The notes: a model not told the origin generated them from the letters alone. DNA of 32,889 nt from Schlesneria paludicola DSM 18645 (GCA_945869955.1 CAMBQP010000043.1:1-32889), one strand, 5' to 3'. Shown: positions 23,298-31,888, counted from the stretch's first letter. Numbers and translations: made by a program.

Positions 23298-24575
23298 TTA
23301 CTGTTGAAAACGATCAAACAGCATCGGCCTGAGGTCCTGGATCAGTTCTCGCACCCATGCGGGATTGTCGAGCAACAGTCCCTCCGGAGCCTGCATCATT
23401 TCACCGGGAAGTTTTTTCGCCAGATCCTTCAGTTCACTCACCAGCGAAGCGAGTGCTTCCGGGCTGTTGGGAATCTCTTCCAGATAGCGTTCCAGCTCTC
23501 CCAGCGGGCCTGCGTGTTGCGATGGCCCCAGACCTTGTTGCCGACTACAAGTTCCGATTTTAACTTTCTCGATCCACACTTTTCCATCAGAAAGGGTGGT
23601 CGCCATCGACCGAATCTCGGCCGTTACCGCGACCCGATGACTGGTGACTTCCTGATGCACGGCCGTTGCCCCCTCCAGGCGGACACGCAGCCCAAGTGGT
23701 CGCCCTTCCTGCTGTTCCATCAGCCGACGCAGGGCCTGACCAAATCGTGCGAGAATCTCATCCAGACTGGTCGCATTCTCGCAAGAGACCTGACAAACCT
23801 CCCAGCGAAAAACGTCGAGCGCCCGAAACGCGACTTCGACTTGCTGCCTGGAATCGACCGTCACCAGCAGGCAACCTCGCGGACCACATTCGCGAATGTG
23901 CCTCCCTTGGATATTCCCGGAATAGAGCGCCGGCGGCGCAACCAAAGGTGAACCGTCAGCGGGAAGCAGTGAGCGTTTGTGGATGTGCCCGAGTGCCCAA
24001 TAGTCGTAGCCTTTGGAACGGAGATCGACGAATGTACACGGTGCGTACGTGTCGTGATCTTCGGTACCGCTGAGACTCGTATGTAGCATGCCGATATTGA
24101 ACCACGTACTGACCGGCGAGGGATAATCGGGGACCATGTTTTTTGTTTCGGCCTGATGAGCGAAACTTCGTCCATGAATTGCGACACCCAGATCCTCCAA
24201 CCGTCGCGTCTCGGGATGGTCACTCGAAAGCATGACACTGAAGCCATCCGGATTCACGGGTAACCGCAACTTCCGCGTCATCACACTCGCCGCATCGTGA
24301 TTCCCGGCGATTAAATAGTGCCGAATCCCCGCGTCGCACAGCTTGTTCATCTGCCGGACGAAGAACAGTCCGGTATTGAAGTCCCGCCAGTCGCCGTTGT
24401 ACAGATCGCCGGCAATCACCACAAAGTCGACCCGCTCTTGAATCGCCAGTTGAACCAGATTTTCCAGCGCCCGTCGGCTGGCGCTCCGAATCAGATCGAC
24501 GGGAGCCCCTTCGTAGTTTTCCAAGCCTTCCAGGGGACTGTCCAGGTGCAAATCGGCAGCGTGTAGAAATTTCAT
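23298..24575 (-). CDS. DNA repair exonuclease of the SbcD/Mre11 (YhaO-like) family
   Basis: 425 residues from ATG 24575, where the family normally begins (MKFLHAADLHLDSP); an in-frame ATG at 24605 is an alternative and neither has a clear ribosome-binding site. The metallophosphoesterase motifs are D8-x-H10, GDLYNGD (56-62), GNHD (91-94), LHTSLSG and GHIHKR. The remaining C-terminal half is a capping and helical region ending in LIQDLRPMLFDRFQQ. Mre11/SbcD proteins are manganese-dependent nucleases that process DNA ends with an SMC-like ATPase. The expected partner (SbcC or YhaN) is not adjacent: the neighbours are a receptor kinase and a divergent cytochrome gene. Confidence 0.87.
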   Translation of the reverse strand: MKFLHAADLHLDSPLEGLENYEGAPVDLIRSASRRALENLVQLAIQERVDFVVIAGDLYNGDWRDFNTGLFFVRQMNKLCDAGIRHYLIAGNHDAASVMTRKLRLPVNPDGFSVMLSSDHPETRRLEDLGVAIHGRSFAHQAETKNMVPDYPSPVSTWFNIGMLHTSLSGTEDHDTYAPCTFVDLRSKGYDYWALGHIHKRSLLPADGSPLVAPPALYSGNIQGRHIRECGPRGCLLVTVDSRQQVEVAFRALDVFRWEVCQVSCENATSLDEILARFGQALRRLMEQQEGRPLGLRVRLEGATAVHQEVTSHRVAVTAEIRSMATTLSDGKVWIEKVKIGTCSRQQGLGPSQHAGPLGELERYLEEIPNSPEALASLVSELKDLAKKLPGEMMQAPEGLLLDNPAWVRELIQDLRPMLFDRFQQ

Positions 24576-24815
24576 CACAATTCGATTTCGTCGGTGGGTC
24601 GCCATCGGTCATCCGGTTCCGAAGCGAGCGCGATACCGCTTGGCTCAGGAGCTGCCTCAGTCTGTAACAACTGTCGACCAGAATGTCACGGGGCACAGGG
24701 ATGAGACGCAAAAAAACGACTTGCGAATTTGGTCCCCTCGGGACGCTCAACATTTGCCTGCCAACTTACTAGGATATCACGAAGCATACCTGTTTCTTCC
24801 ACGAAAGCGACTCCG

Positions 24816-27788
24816 ATGACTCAATATCTTAAATGGATGGCGGCGGTATTTCTGGCGGTGCCCGGCTTGGTGTTTTCCGCCGATGGTCCCCTTTCGCCTC
24901 AAGAGGCGAGATCCAGTTTGCAAGTCCCTGCCGGTTTTCGTGCCACGCTGTTTGCGGGTGAGCCCGATGTGGTCCAGCCGATGTCGATCACCTTTGACCA
25001 TCGGGGTCGGATGTGGGTGGTTGAGTGCCGGTCATATCCCTCGTGGCGTCCTGCGGGGACCAAAGAAGGGACGGATCGGATTTTGATCCTCGAAGACACC
25101 AATCACGATGGTGAATTTGATCAGCGGACCGTGTTTTTCGACAAAGGGGTCAATTTCAGCTCGATCGAATACGGATTTGGAGGCGTCTTCGTCACGGCGA
25201 TTCCTCACCTGATTTTTATTCCGGACGCCAACGCTGACGATGTCCCTGATGGTCCAGCCCAGATATTGCTCGATGGCTTCGACCTGATGGCCAAACACAA
25301 TGTCGCCAATGGCCTGACCTGGGGGCCCGATGGCTGGCTCTATGGCTGTAACGGAATCCTGTCCAATTCACGGATTGGCAAGCCAGGAACGCCGGATGCC
25401 GATCGGACTCCCATGAATTGCGGAATCTGGCGGTTTCATCCTGTCCGCCAGGAATTTGAGGTCGTTGCCCATGGGACAACCAACCCCTGGGGACTCGCTT
25501 TCGATGACCGTGGTGAAGCCTTTCTCACCAATTGCGTCATCGAGCATGTGTTTCATGTGGTTCCTGGCTCACGCTTTAAACGGATGTTCGGGCAGGACTT
25601 TAATCCAAAAACGTTTGAACTGATGCAGACCTGTGCCGATCATATTCACTGGGCAGGTGGCACATGGGAAGGTTCACGTGACGGAACAGGAAAACATGGA
25701 GAAGCGGGTGGTGGTCATGCTCATTCGGGTGCCATGATTTACCTGGGAGATCAGTTTCCCGCCGAATATCGCAATAATCTGTTCACACTCAATATCCATG
25801 GCCAACGATTGAACCGTGACAAGCTGGAACGAAAAGGATCCGGTTACGTCGCCCGACATCAGACCGACTTCGCTCCTTCCAGCGACAAATGGTTTCGGGG
25901 TGTTTGTGTGAAGCAGGGGCCCGACGGGATTTACTTTACGGACTGGTCTGATACCGGAGAATGTCATAACTATGAAGAAGCAACCATTCATCGCGACAAT
26001 GGTCGTATTTTTCAAGTGGCGTACGGAGAACAGCGTCCCCGCGCTGTCGATTTTGCCAAGCTGACGGACCGCGATTTAATCGACATGCTGGGGAATCGGG
26101 ATGGTTTTCTCGCCAATCACGCGCGACGAGTCCTACACGAACGGGCCACAAACCACAATCTCACTCCCGCCGCAGTGACGCAATTGACTCAGGGGTTTGC
26201 CTCGGTTGTCGCCAGTGAGCCTCATTCCACCAAAGCTTTACAATGGCTTTGGACGCTGCATGCAATCGGTGAATTAAGCCATGCACGGCTTACAGAAAAC
26301 GTGGCACGAATCAAGGGGATTGCAGACGACACGCTTCGCGGTTGGCTGGTCAGGCTGACCATGGAAGCAAGCAGGCTTTCGCCCGAGTTGCAAACGGAAA
26401 TGGCCGAACTCGCCCGAATGGATGCATCCCCTTATGTTCGGCTGCAACTCGCCTCGGGCCTGCAACGATTGCCGATTGACCAACGGAGCGAGATTGCGCG
26501 GGGGTTGGTCGCTCATGCAGAAGATGCAACGGATCAAAATCTGGTTTTGCTGACTTGGTACGGCATCGAACCGCTGATTGCACAACCGGATGGCGAAGCG
26601 CTTTCGCTGGCGGTTGCCACAAAGATTCCCCAGTTGCGGCAATTCATGGCCCGACATTTCGCGACAGGAAATTCGCCGCGATTCGCTCCCCTCTTGCGCT
26701 GGCTGGAAGAATCACAGGATGATCTGGCGTCACAGCGAGACATCCTAACGGGTCTGCATGCGGCGATCGAAGGACGCCGTGATTTAATTCCCGACGCAGG
26801 CTGGAAAGGGGTTGAAGCACGATATTCTTCCAGTTCCGATCCGACGGTTCGCGAATTCAGCCAGCGAATTTCCTTGCTGCAGGGGAGTGACCGCGCATTC
26901 GCTGAGTTTGTGAAACTCGTGAAAAACCCCCAAGTCGAAACCGCTCGCCGCGAACGCGCTCTGGCCGACCTGGTCGCGACCCGACGGCCTGCGGTGGCGG
27001 ACTTATTGCTGGATCAGCTGAATGAGGCGAGTCTGCGTCCCACGGCGATCCGTGGTTTGGCAGGCTTTGATCGCAGCGAAGTCAGTGGCCAGTTGCTGGG
27101 TCGTTACAAAAAATTGACCGAGTCCGAACAAGGGGATGCCATCAGCACGCTCACCGCGCGCGAACAAAACGCGTTGGCTCTGGTGCGGGCTGTTGATGCC
27201 GGTCAAATTGAGAAACAGGACCTCTCCGAATTTGATATCCGCCAGTTGCAGCGGTTCAAGGAACCGAAGCTGAAAGAGCTCGTCAACAAACTGTTTGGAG
27301 CCAAACCCTCGACTGCGGAACGAGCCCAGCTCATTGCCGAAATGAAGCGGCAAGTCCTCGCGGGTGATCCGTCGTCGACCAACGCCAACCACGGCAAAGC
27401 CATTTTCCAGAAGAATTGTTCGTCATGCCATGTGCTGTTTGGCGAAGGCCGACAAGTGGGTCCCGATCTGACCGGAGCTCAGCGTACCGACCTCGATTAC
27501 GTGCTGATCAACGTCATGGACCCGAGTGCTCTGGTGGGACACGCCTATCGCGTAACGATTATTGAATTGAAGGATGGTCGTGTGATCAACGGGATCGTCA
27601 AAGCCGAAGATTCCAGCACCATCACCTTACAAACCGCAACGGATCGCCTGGTGATTGCCGTTCAAGATGTCGCGGAACGTCAGCAGCAATCCGTCTCGAT
27701 GATGCCAGAAGGTTTGTTAAACCGACTGTCGATCCAGGATGTTCGTGACTTGGTGAAGTACTTGAACAGTGAAAACCCTGTTCGTTGA
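24816..27788 (+). CDS. PVC-type membrane-bound dehydrogenase with HEAT-like repeats and C-terminal cytochrome c
   Basis: 990 residues from ATG 24816, selected for the signal peptide it gives (MTQYLKWMAAVFLAVPGLVF, cleavage after SA). Residues about 25-400 form a predicted beta-propeller dehydrogenase (PAGFRATLFAGEPDVVQPMSI, DHRGRMWVVECRSYP, ILEDTNHDGEFD, HNVANGLTWGPDGWLYGCNG, AHSGAMIYLGD). Residues about 410-760 are helical repeats like HEAT units. The C-terminal cytochrome domain has the heme motif CSSCH at 868-872 and a likely axial Met in SVSMMPEGLL. The protein is periplasmic and may oxidise a sugar or alcohol and pass electrons to c-type carriers; the substrate is unknown. Such fusions are very common in planctomycetes and verrucomicrobia. 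It is divergent from the SbcD-like gene and has a weak ribosome-binding site. Confidence 0.93.
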   Translation: MTQYLKWMAAVFLAVPGLVFSADGPLSPQEARSSLQVPAGFRATLFAGEPDVVQPMSITFDHRGRMWVVECRSYPSWRPAGTKEGTDRILILEDTNHDGEFDQRTVFFDKGVNFSSIEYGFGGVFVTAIPHLIFIPDANADDVPDGPAQILLDGFDLMAKHNVANGLTWGPDGWLYGCNGILSNSRIGKPGTPDADRTPMNCGIWRFHPVRQEFEVVAHGTTNPWGLAFDDRGEAFLTNCVIEHVFHVVPGSRFKRMFGQDFNPKTFELMQTCADHIHWAGGTWEGSRDGTGKHGEAGGGHAHSGAMIYLGDQFPAEYRNNLFTLNIHGQRLNRDKLERKGSGYVARHQTDFAPSSDKWFRGVCVKQGPDGIYFTDWSDTGECHNYEEATIHRDNGRIFQVAYGEQRPRAVDFAKLTDRDLIDMLGNRDGFLANHARRVLHERATNHNLTPAAVTQLTQGFASVVASEPHSTKALQWLWTLHAIGELSHARLTENVARIKGIADDTLRGWLVRLTMEASRLSPELQTEMAELARMDASPYVRLQLASGLQRLPIDQRSEIARGLVAHAEDATDQNLVLLTWYGIEPLIAQPDGEALSLAVATKIPQLRQFMARHFATGNSPRFAPLLRWLEESQDDLASQRDILTGLHAAIEGRRDLIPDAGWKGVEARYSSSSDPTVREFSQRISLLQGSDRAFAEFVKLVKNPQVETARRERALADLVATRRPAVADLLLDQLNEASLRPTAIRGLAGFDRSEVSGQLLGRYKKLTESEQGDAISTLTAREQNALALVRAVDAGQIEKQDLSEFDIRQLQRFKEPKLKELVNKLFGAKPSTAERAQLIAEMKRQVLAGDPSSTNANHGKAIFQKNCSSCHVLFGEGRQVGPDLTGAQRTDLDYVLINVMDPSALVGHAYRVTIIELKDGRVINGIVKAEDSSTITLQTATDRLVIAVQDVAERQQQSVSMMPEGLLNRLSIQDVRDLVKYLNSENPVR

Positions 27789-28175
27789 GCCAATCCATCT
27801 TGCTCAAACTGCGGAAATCTCCATAATCCCTGAAACTTCGGGAACTTGCACTACAACCGATCGAGGATCGCTAGTGTGAAAGAAATTCGGACGATATACT
27901 GGGAATTCCATATCTTCTGTATTTTGATGTTTTGATGATTCCCGTCACAAGCGATTTTCAAAACGCAAGTATGGTTGATGAACGCGATTTTTTGGGATCT
28001 CAGCAGGATCGAGCTGGTTTTTACGATTCGCTGATCGAGGATATGATCCATGTACGAGAGCGGAGTATTGCGGTCAAACGGCAACCCTGAGATGGGCTTG
28101 GATGCCTCGTCTGGTGTTGCCCCGAGCCGAAATGCCGAATCGAAATCCAGTTGGAGCCGCCGAACCCGGTCACTC
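27789..28175. other. Intergenic region upstream of fabH
   Basis: No gene or terminator is convincing here. GAGG at 28037-28040 lies 9 nt before ATG 28050, which would give FabH a 42-residue N-terminal extension rich in Ser and Arg; I prefer the later start, but this one has the better ribosome-binding site. Confidence 0.4.
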
Positions 28176-29150
28176 ATGGGAGTCCAAGTGGTCGGCACGG
28201 GTTCGTACGTTCCCGATCACATTATCACAAATGCGGATCTGCAGGCGCAGTTTGGTTGCGATCCGTCGTGGATCGAACAACGTACGGGAATTCAATCGCG
28301 TCGCTACGCAGGACCCGAGCAGGCCACCAGTGATCTGTGCATTCAAGCTGCCCTCAGGGCCATTGAGAATGCGCGTGTCGACGTTCGGGACATTGACCTG
28401 GTGGTTGTCGGAACATTTACTCCCGATTTTAATTGTCCGACCACCGCCAATCTGGTACAGGAAAAACTGGGAATTGACGCCCCCGCGATGGATCTGCATG
28501 CCGCCTGCTCAGGCTTTGTTTACGCACTGGTGACTGCGGCTCAATACGTGGCCACCGGCAATAGCCGACTGGCGCTCGTGATTGGCGGAGATTGCAACAG
28601 CCGAATCGTCAATCCGCTCGATCAAAAGATTGCTCCGCTGTTTGGTGACGGTGCGGGTGCGGTTTTGCTGGCCAAAGGGGATGCTCACCAGGGATTGATC
28701 TGCTATCAGCTCGGATCCGATGGTGGTGGTGGCTCCATGCTTGGTCGTCAGGCGGGTGGCTCGAAAAGCCCCATGACTCATGAGGATCTCGATACCGGCC
28801 GCCAATTCCTGCAAATGGATGGGCGAAACGTTTTCAAATGGGCCGTGCGTGCCGTCGCGGACAGCATCGAAGTGGTGATGCGGAAAGCGGGAATGACTCC
28901 CCAGGATATTTCGCTAGTCCTGTTGCACCAGGCCAATATCCGCATCATCAACAATGTGGCCGAGCAATTGGCGATCCCCGTGGAAAAGATGTTTAACAAC
29001 CTGAGAGACTACGGAAACACGTCGGCTGGGTCGATTCCGATCGCTCTCGACGAAGCCAACCACGCAGGTCGGATCCATCGCGGCGATACACTGCTGGTCA
29101 GTGGTTTCGGAGCGGGACTCACCTGGGGAACATGCCTGCTTCGCTGGTAA
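28176..29150 (+). CDS. fabH: 3-oxoacyl-ACP synthase III (FabH)
   Basis: 324 residues from ATG 28176, matching the usual 317-330; an in-frame ATG at 28050 has a better Shine-Dalgarno but adds 42 residues without family support. The catalytic triad is complete: Cys111 in DLHAACSGF, His251 in LLHQANIR and Asn281 in YGNTSAGS. Other landmarks are GTGSYVPDHIITN, the W-I-E-x-R-T-G-I motif, and the C-terminal GFGAGLTWG. FabH condenses acetyl-CoA (or another acyl-CoA) with malonyl-ACP to begin fatty acid synthesis in the cytoplasm. It is not in a fab cluster here; the neighbours are a cytochrome dehydrogenase and a convergent HAD phosphatase. Confidence 0.95.
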   Translation: MGVQVVGTGSYVPDHIITNADLQAQFGCDPSWIEQRTGIQSRRYAGPEQATSDLCIQAALRAIENARVDVRDIDLVVVGTFTPDFNCPTTANLVQEKLGIDAPAMDLHAACSGFVYALVTAAQYVATGNSRLALVIGGDCNSRIVNPLDQKIAPLFGDGAGAVLLAKGDAHQGLICYQLGSDGGGGSMLGRQAGGSKSPMTHEDLDTGRQFLQMDGRNVFKWAVRAVADSIEVVMRKAGMTPQDISLVLLHQANIRIINNVAEQLAIPVEKMFNNLRDYGNTSAGSIPIALDEANHAGRIHRGDTLLVSGFGAGLTWGTCLLRW

Positions 29151-29239
29151 GCTCACCGCGTCGAGCGGATGAAAGCGTGCGGATGAACATGCTTTGTGTC
29201 CCCAAGGCCTACGCTCTTCAACGCCTACGTCTTGTGAGC

Positions 29240-29824
29240 CTACAGCGGCGTGATTCTTCGCGGTCGGTGGAACATTCGCACGTCCACCCATTGCATGCCG
29301 GCCCGACGGGCAGCTTCTATCCCCAGGTCAGAATCCTCGTAGACGCGGCAGTGAGCTGGCGCCGCTCCGAGTCGGCGGGCCGCTTCCAGGAAGACATCGG
29401 GTTCCGGCTTATGCCGGGTGGTATCCTCGGCGGTGACGATCGTATCGAACCAGCCTTCCAGGCCAATGTGAGCGACTTGTTTCTCGACGATGTCGCGGAA
29501 GCCGCCGCTGGCCACCGCCATCGGAAGTTTTCCCTTATTTTCCCGCACGATCGAGGTGATCGCCTCGATTTCAACGAGCAAATGCATGCTGTCCAGGAAC
29601 GCTTGTTCCTTCTGATGAGCGACAGCGACCGCGTCGAGCGACAAATTCATCTCGTCTGACAGCATTTGAATGATCTTGTCGCTGGGAATGCCACCCAGCG
29701 CATAGAAACGGTCTTCCGTGAACTCGATCCCAAAACGTTTCATCGTATGATTCCATGCGATGAAATGCAGAGGCATCGAGTCGGTCAGCGTGCCGTCACA
29801 ATCAAAAATCAGGGCTTGAATCAT
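29240..29824 (-). CDS. HAD-superfamily phosphatase, beta-phosphoglucomutase/YqaB-like
   Basis: 194 residues. The HAD motifs are D8-C-D10-G-T (nucleophile and acid/base), the Ser in VASGGF, the Lys in RHKPEPDVF and the EDSDLGIEAARRAGM acid block. The four-helix cap inserted after motif I (residues about 15-80) assigns it to the beta-phosphoglucomutase-like subfamily. Length and pattern match E. coli YqaB, a sugar-phosphate (fructose-1-phosphate) phosphatase, but the exact substrate is not predictable. It converges on fabH with 89 bp between the stops and forms the chromosomal flank of the integron-like cassette array. Confidence 0.92.
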   Translation of the reverse strand: MIQALIFDCDGTLTDSMPLHFIAWNHTMKRFGIEFTEDRFYALGGIPSDKIIQMLSDEMNLSLDAVAVAHQKEQAFLDSMHLLVEIEAITSIVRENKGKLPMAVASGGFRDIVEKQVAHIGLEGWFDTIVTAEDTTRHKPEPDVFLEAARRLGAAPAHCRVYEDSDLGIEAARRAGMQWVDVRMFHRPRRITPL

Positions 29825-29914
29825 CGGGTCAATCAGGGCTGGGGTGTGGTAAATGAAGTCTCGCCGTGAATCGCCAGGAAATGAGACACTTCATGATCGT
29901 CACGGTGAGATTCG

Positions 29915-29957
29915 GAAAACGCTCGATCGGCAACTCGGGTGCATTTGTTTGTTCGCC
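29915..29957 (-). mobile_element. attC-like half-site (degenerate, left end of array)
   Basis: On the minus strand it starts with GGCGAAC (29957-29951), and the following 35 bases (AAATGCACCCGAGTTGCCG and onward to GCGTTTTC) match the left half of the long site at 32035-32125. The complementary right arm and the core heptamer are missing, so the site looks truncated or decayed. It marks the array boundary. Confidence 0.5.
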
Positions 29958-29976
29958 AATTGGGACGCCAGTTCGC

Positions 29977-30444
29977 TCACGGTGCAAACTGACGGTAAGA
30001 GTCCCATTTTGGTTCGTTGATTGCCATACACTGAATTTCATGCGTGGTTACTGCTGACTGAATGGCTTCATGAATCGATTTGATGTCCGTCCCTTTCGGA
30101 ATGTAAAACACGAACTCTTTCATGACCCCAGTTGTTAAAACCATTGCATGCAAGGATTGCGTTCGAGCCTCGATCTCGCGAACAACGATATCTTCAATGT
30201 CGTTAAGTTGTTCATTCTCGTCGGGATGAGGCAATCCGCCTTCGTTTGGGGAATTTAAGGGAATGGCAAATCCAAGTTTGATGGGCAGTTCAGGATGACC
30301 AACCCAAGATCGAGCGGATTCGTTGTAGCGAATGATCAGTGGTGAGGAATTAACATCAGCTTGAACAACGCCCCAACTGTGGGAATCGTCGCTGAGCTTC
30401 GGAAGCGTCGAGATGTCGAGTTGTTTGTGTTTGAACGGCCACAT
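29977..30444 (-). CDS. DUF695-like hypothetical protein (cassette gene)
   Basis: 155 residues from ATG 30444; the frame could begin at TTG 30468, inside the attC site, but the ATG is better supported (AAAGGAA lies 12-13 nt upstream). It begins MWPFKHKQLDIS and has the segments WGVVQADVNSSPLIIRYNES, HPELPIKLGFAIPL, an acidic middle (DENEQLNDIEDIVV) and GVMKEFVFYIPKG. This layout resembles DUF695 proteins, which have no firmly known role; I judge this by pattern only. There is no signal peptide. It is the last cassette of the array, starting 19 bp after the attC at 30464-30520 and ending about 20 bp before the half-site. Confidence 0.6.
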   Translation of the reverse strand: MWPFKHKQLDISTLPKLSDDSHSWGVVQADVNSSPLIIRYNESARSWVGHPELPIKLGFAIPLNSPNEGGLPHPDENEQLNDIEDIVVREIEARTQSLHAMVLTTGVMKEFVFYIPKGTDIKSIHEAIQSAVTTHEIQCMAINEPKWDSYRQFAP

Positions 30445-30463
30445 TGTCGAATTCGTTTCCTTT

Positions 30464-30520
30464 GCCAAACGTTAAAGGTCAGCGGACGGTATTCCGGTCC
30501 GCTGGACCGTCTTGTTCGGT
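30464..30520 (-). mobile_element. attC site (57 bp)
   Basis: On the minus strand: inverse core ACCGAAC (30520-30514) and core GTTTGGC (30470-30464). The inner arms GGTCCAGCGGACCGG and CCGTCCGCTGACC pair as a long hairpin with exactly two unpaired C residues on the left arm and an AATA loop. Extrahelical bases on that arm are a hallmark of attC sites. The small gene before it ends inside the site. Confidence 0.8.
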
Positions 30521-30688
30521 GATTTTATTGACTCGATTGGATTTGTGCTCTTTGGCCGTCAGGGCCGGTTTCAAAAAATGCCGTTCGATTTCTGCGTAGT
30601 GCTCGACCAGGCCAACCAAATCGGGGCCAATCTCGTCCGAAATCTCGCGTCTGGCGCGACGAATTTCATCAATCAGCGGATCATTCAT
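30479..30688 (-). CDS. Small partner protein of PIN module 1 (possible antitoxin)
   Basis: 69 residues. Its ATG overlaps the end of the PIN gene by 8 nt (ATGAATGA), implying translational coupling. The N-terminus MNDPLIDEIRRARREISDEI is helical and highly charged and aligns with its paralogue in module 2 (M-x-D-x-I-I-x-E-I-R-x-x-R-x-E). The C-terminal residues (TEQDGPADRNTVR) are encoded by the attC site. I infer an antitoxin or accessory role from the pairing with a PIN nuclease; no classical antitoxin DNA-binding fold (ribbon-helix-helix, AbrB, Phd) is evident, and the toxin-first order is the reverse of typical VapBC operons. Confidence 0.7.
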   Translation of the reverse strand: MNDPLIDEIRRARREISDEIGPDLVGLVEHYAEIERHFLKPALTAKEHKSNRVNKITEQDGPADRNTVR

Positions 30689-31163
30689 TCTCGTCACCAG
30701 TTCCTATGAGTTCGAGCGGCGTCACCAACGCTGGCACCGCGAGGCCCAGCTTACCATTAACCCGAGCGATTGCACCAAATTTGTTCGCATTTGCCAAGTG
30801 CTTGCAATTCCATGTTGCCAGGAACTCACAGCCGTAAAATGACGCGATCGCCAGATGTAACGCGTCTCCTGATGGATCTGCGGGCATCAATTTCCGGTCG
30901 ATGTACTCGCGAACAATCTGGCGAATGTCTTCGGTGATTTGAAGCGGCGTAATCTTTTGTATCAGCAAAATCGCGTCGGCACGACCAGGGAACGTACCGC
31001 GTTCCAATTCGTCCAAGACGGCTGCAGAGGTGACAATCTCGTCGAACAAAATGGACCTATCGAACCATTCACGCGTCCATTGGCGGCGAGCAACCATCGT
31101 CGCATCGGTACGGACTTCGTAATAGAAACTCGGAATTGTTGTTTCAATGTAGATTCGACTCAT
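30681..31163 (-). CDS. PIN-domain nuclease, VapC-like toxin (module 1)
   Basis: 160 residues from ATG 31163. The protein opens with RIYIETTIPSFYYEV, so the first PIN acidic residue is Glu in place of Asp. Further acidic residues are in AVLDELERG and in GDALHLAIA. The C-terminal block is ATWNCKHLANA, the typical ending of this PIN subgroup in place of the usual T-x-D-x-D-F. PIN proteins are Mg2+-dependent ribonucleases, and VapC toxins cleave tRNA or rRNA. The start lies 18 bp after the attC at 31182-31238, so this cassette carries both the PIN gene and the small gene. The frame is intact, unlike the module 2 copy. Confidence 0.85.
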   Translation of the reverse strand: MSRIYIETTIPSFYYEVRTDATMVARRQWTREWFDRSILFDEIVTSAAVLDELERGTFPGRADAILLIQKITPLQITEDIRQIVREYIDRKLMPADPSGDALHLAIASFYGCEFLATWNCKHLANANKFGAIARVNGKLGLAVPALVTPLELIGTGDENE

Positions 31164-31181
31164 GATAATTCACTTTGAATC

Positions 31182-31238
31182 GCCCAACGCTCAAGGTAAC
31201 GCGGGCGTCTTCGCCTCGCGTTGACCGGATTGTTCGGC
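31182..31238 (-). mobile_element. attC site (57 bp), best match in the array
   Basis: On the minus strand: inverse core GCCGAAC (31238-31232) followed by AATCC, and core GTTGGGC (31188-31182), a perfect GTTRRRY, preceded by TTGAGC. The arms GGTCAACGCGAGGCG and CGCCCGCGTTACC pair with two extrahelical bases (C and A) on the left arm and an AAGA loop. In the bottom strand these are G and T, as in classical attC sites. The layout resembles the aadA 59-base element. Confidence 0.88.
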
Positions 31239-31400
31239 CAAATCGGTTTGAGCTGATTTGGTTGAGAATGTCACGACTTGCGCACCACTGCGCTCTTGTT
31301 CCCGGCGCAAGGCAAGGCACATTTGGTGCAAGTCGTAGTTGAATTGACGAGCGTATTCGTCTCGAGTGTTTCGGATTTCTTGGATGATCGTATCACGCAT
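31191..31400 (-). CDS. Small partner protein of PIN module 2 (possible antitoxin)
   Basis: 69 residues, the same length as the module 1 partner. ATG 31400 overlaps the PIN stop by 8 nt (ATGCGTGA). The longer frame upstream (to 31508) is antisense-like overlap with the PIN gene and is not used. The product starts MRDTIIQEIRNTRDEYARQF, continues NYDLHQMCLALRREQERSG and ends with attC-encoded residues (AEQSGQREAKTPALP). The first half is probably a pair of charged helices. The frame is intact although its PIN partner is broken, so if it is an antitoxin it is now an orphan or may act on the other module; that is inference. Confidence 0.7.
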   Translation of the reverse strand: MRDTIIQEIRNTRDEYARQFNYDLHQMCLALRREQERSGAQVVTFSTKSAQTDLAEQSGQREAKTPALP

Positions 31401-31888
31401 CTTGGTCTTCTTCCTCCAACATTTCTTGTGGCGTACAGACGACGGGTGGCTCGTATCCTTGAGACCGGCAAACCTTTTCAATTTTGGATCGGAGAGTTGC
31501 ATTCGCAATGTGTGTGCAGTTCCAGGTTACCAAATAATTCATTTCGTTAACCGCAGCGACGGCAATGTGAAGCGCATCCGCCTGTGCCTTGGGTGGCAAA
31601 GGAACGTCAACAATCCGTTTCGCCGCCAACGATTCAACCTCGTCTGAAATGTCCAGTCGTGGAAAGAGCCTCAAAAAATTCCAACCGACGTTTTGCGGCG
31701 TCCGGATCACCTGCACTGGACTCCTGGATGACCACCTGGAAGACAAAAAATTCAAAATCGCTCTTTCGACGTGACCACCACTCGCGCGTGATTTCCTGGT
31801 TCGCGGCCATGACGAGATCGCGACTCCGCCATGCCGTGAAATCACTGGGGATTGTCGTTTCAAGAGAGACTTTCGGCTTTGTGTTCAT
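31393..31888 (-). pseudogene. PIN-domain nuclease (module 2) interrupted by a frameshift
   Basis: The N-terminal half reads from ATG 31888 (MNTKPKVSLETTIPSDF...REWWSRRKSDFEFFVFQVVIQESSAGD) and stops at 31634. The C-terminal half (PRLDISDEVESLAAKRIVD...QADALHIAVAAVNEMNYLVTWNCTHIAN...) lies in the +1 frame down to 31393. Joined near 31660-31678 they give about 165 residues that align along the full length with the intact PIN of module 1. The junction lies by two short homopolymers (a run of six T and a run of three T on the coding strand), and removing one base restores the frame. It may be a true inactivating mutation, a sequencing error or, less likely, a programmed shift. Confidence 0.8.

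Noticed and set aside
17948..24575. SNF2 helicase, unknown protein, kinase and SbcD-like nuclease as a defence island
   Set aside because: The genes are separated by large gaps with signs of separate expression, rpsD is next to them, and no restriction, methylase or phage-related gene is present.
27851..28198. 115-codon minus-strand ORF upstream of fabH
   Set aside because: It overlaps the fabH 5' region, has no ribosome-binding site and shows no known motif.
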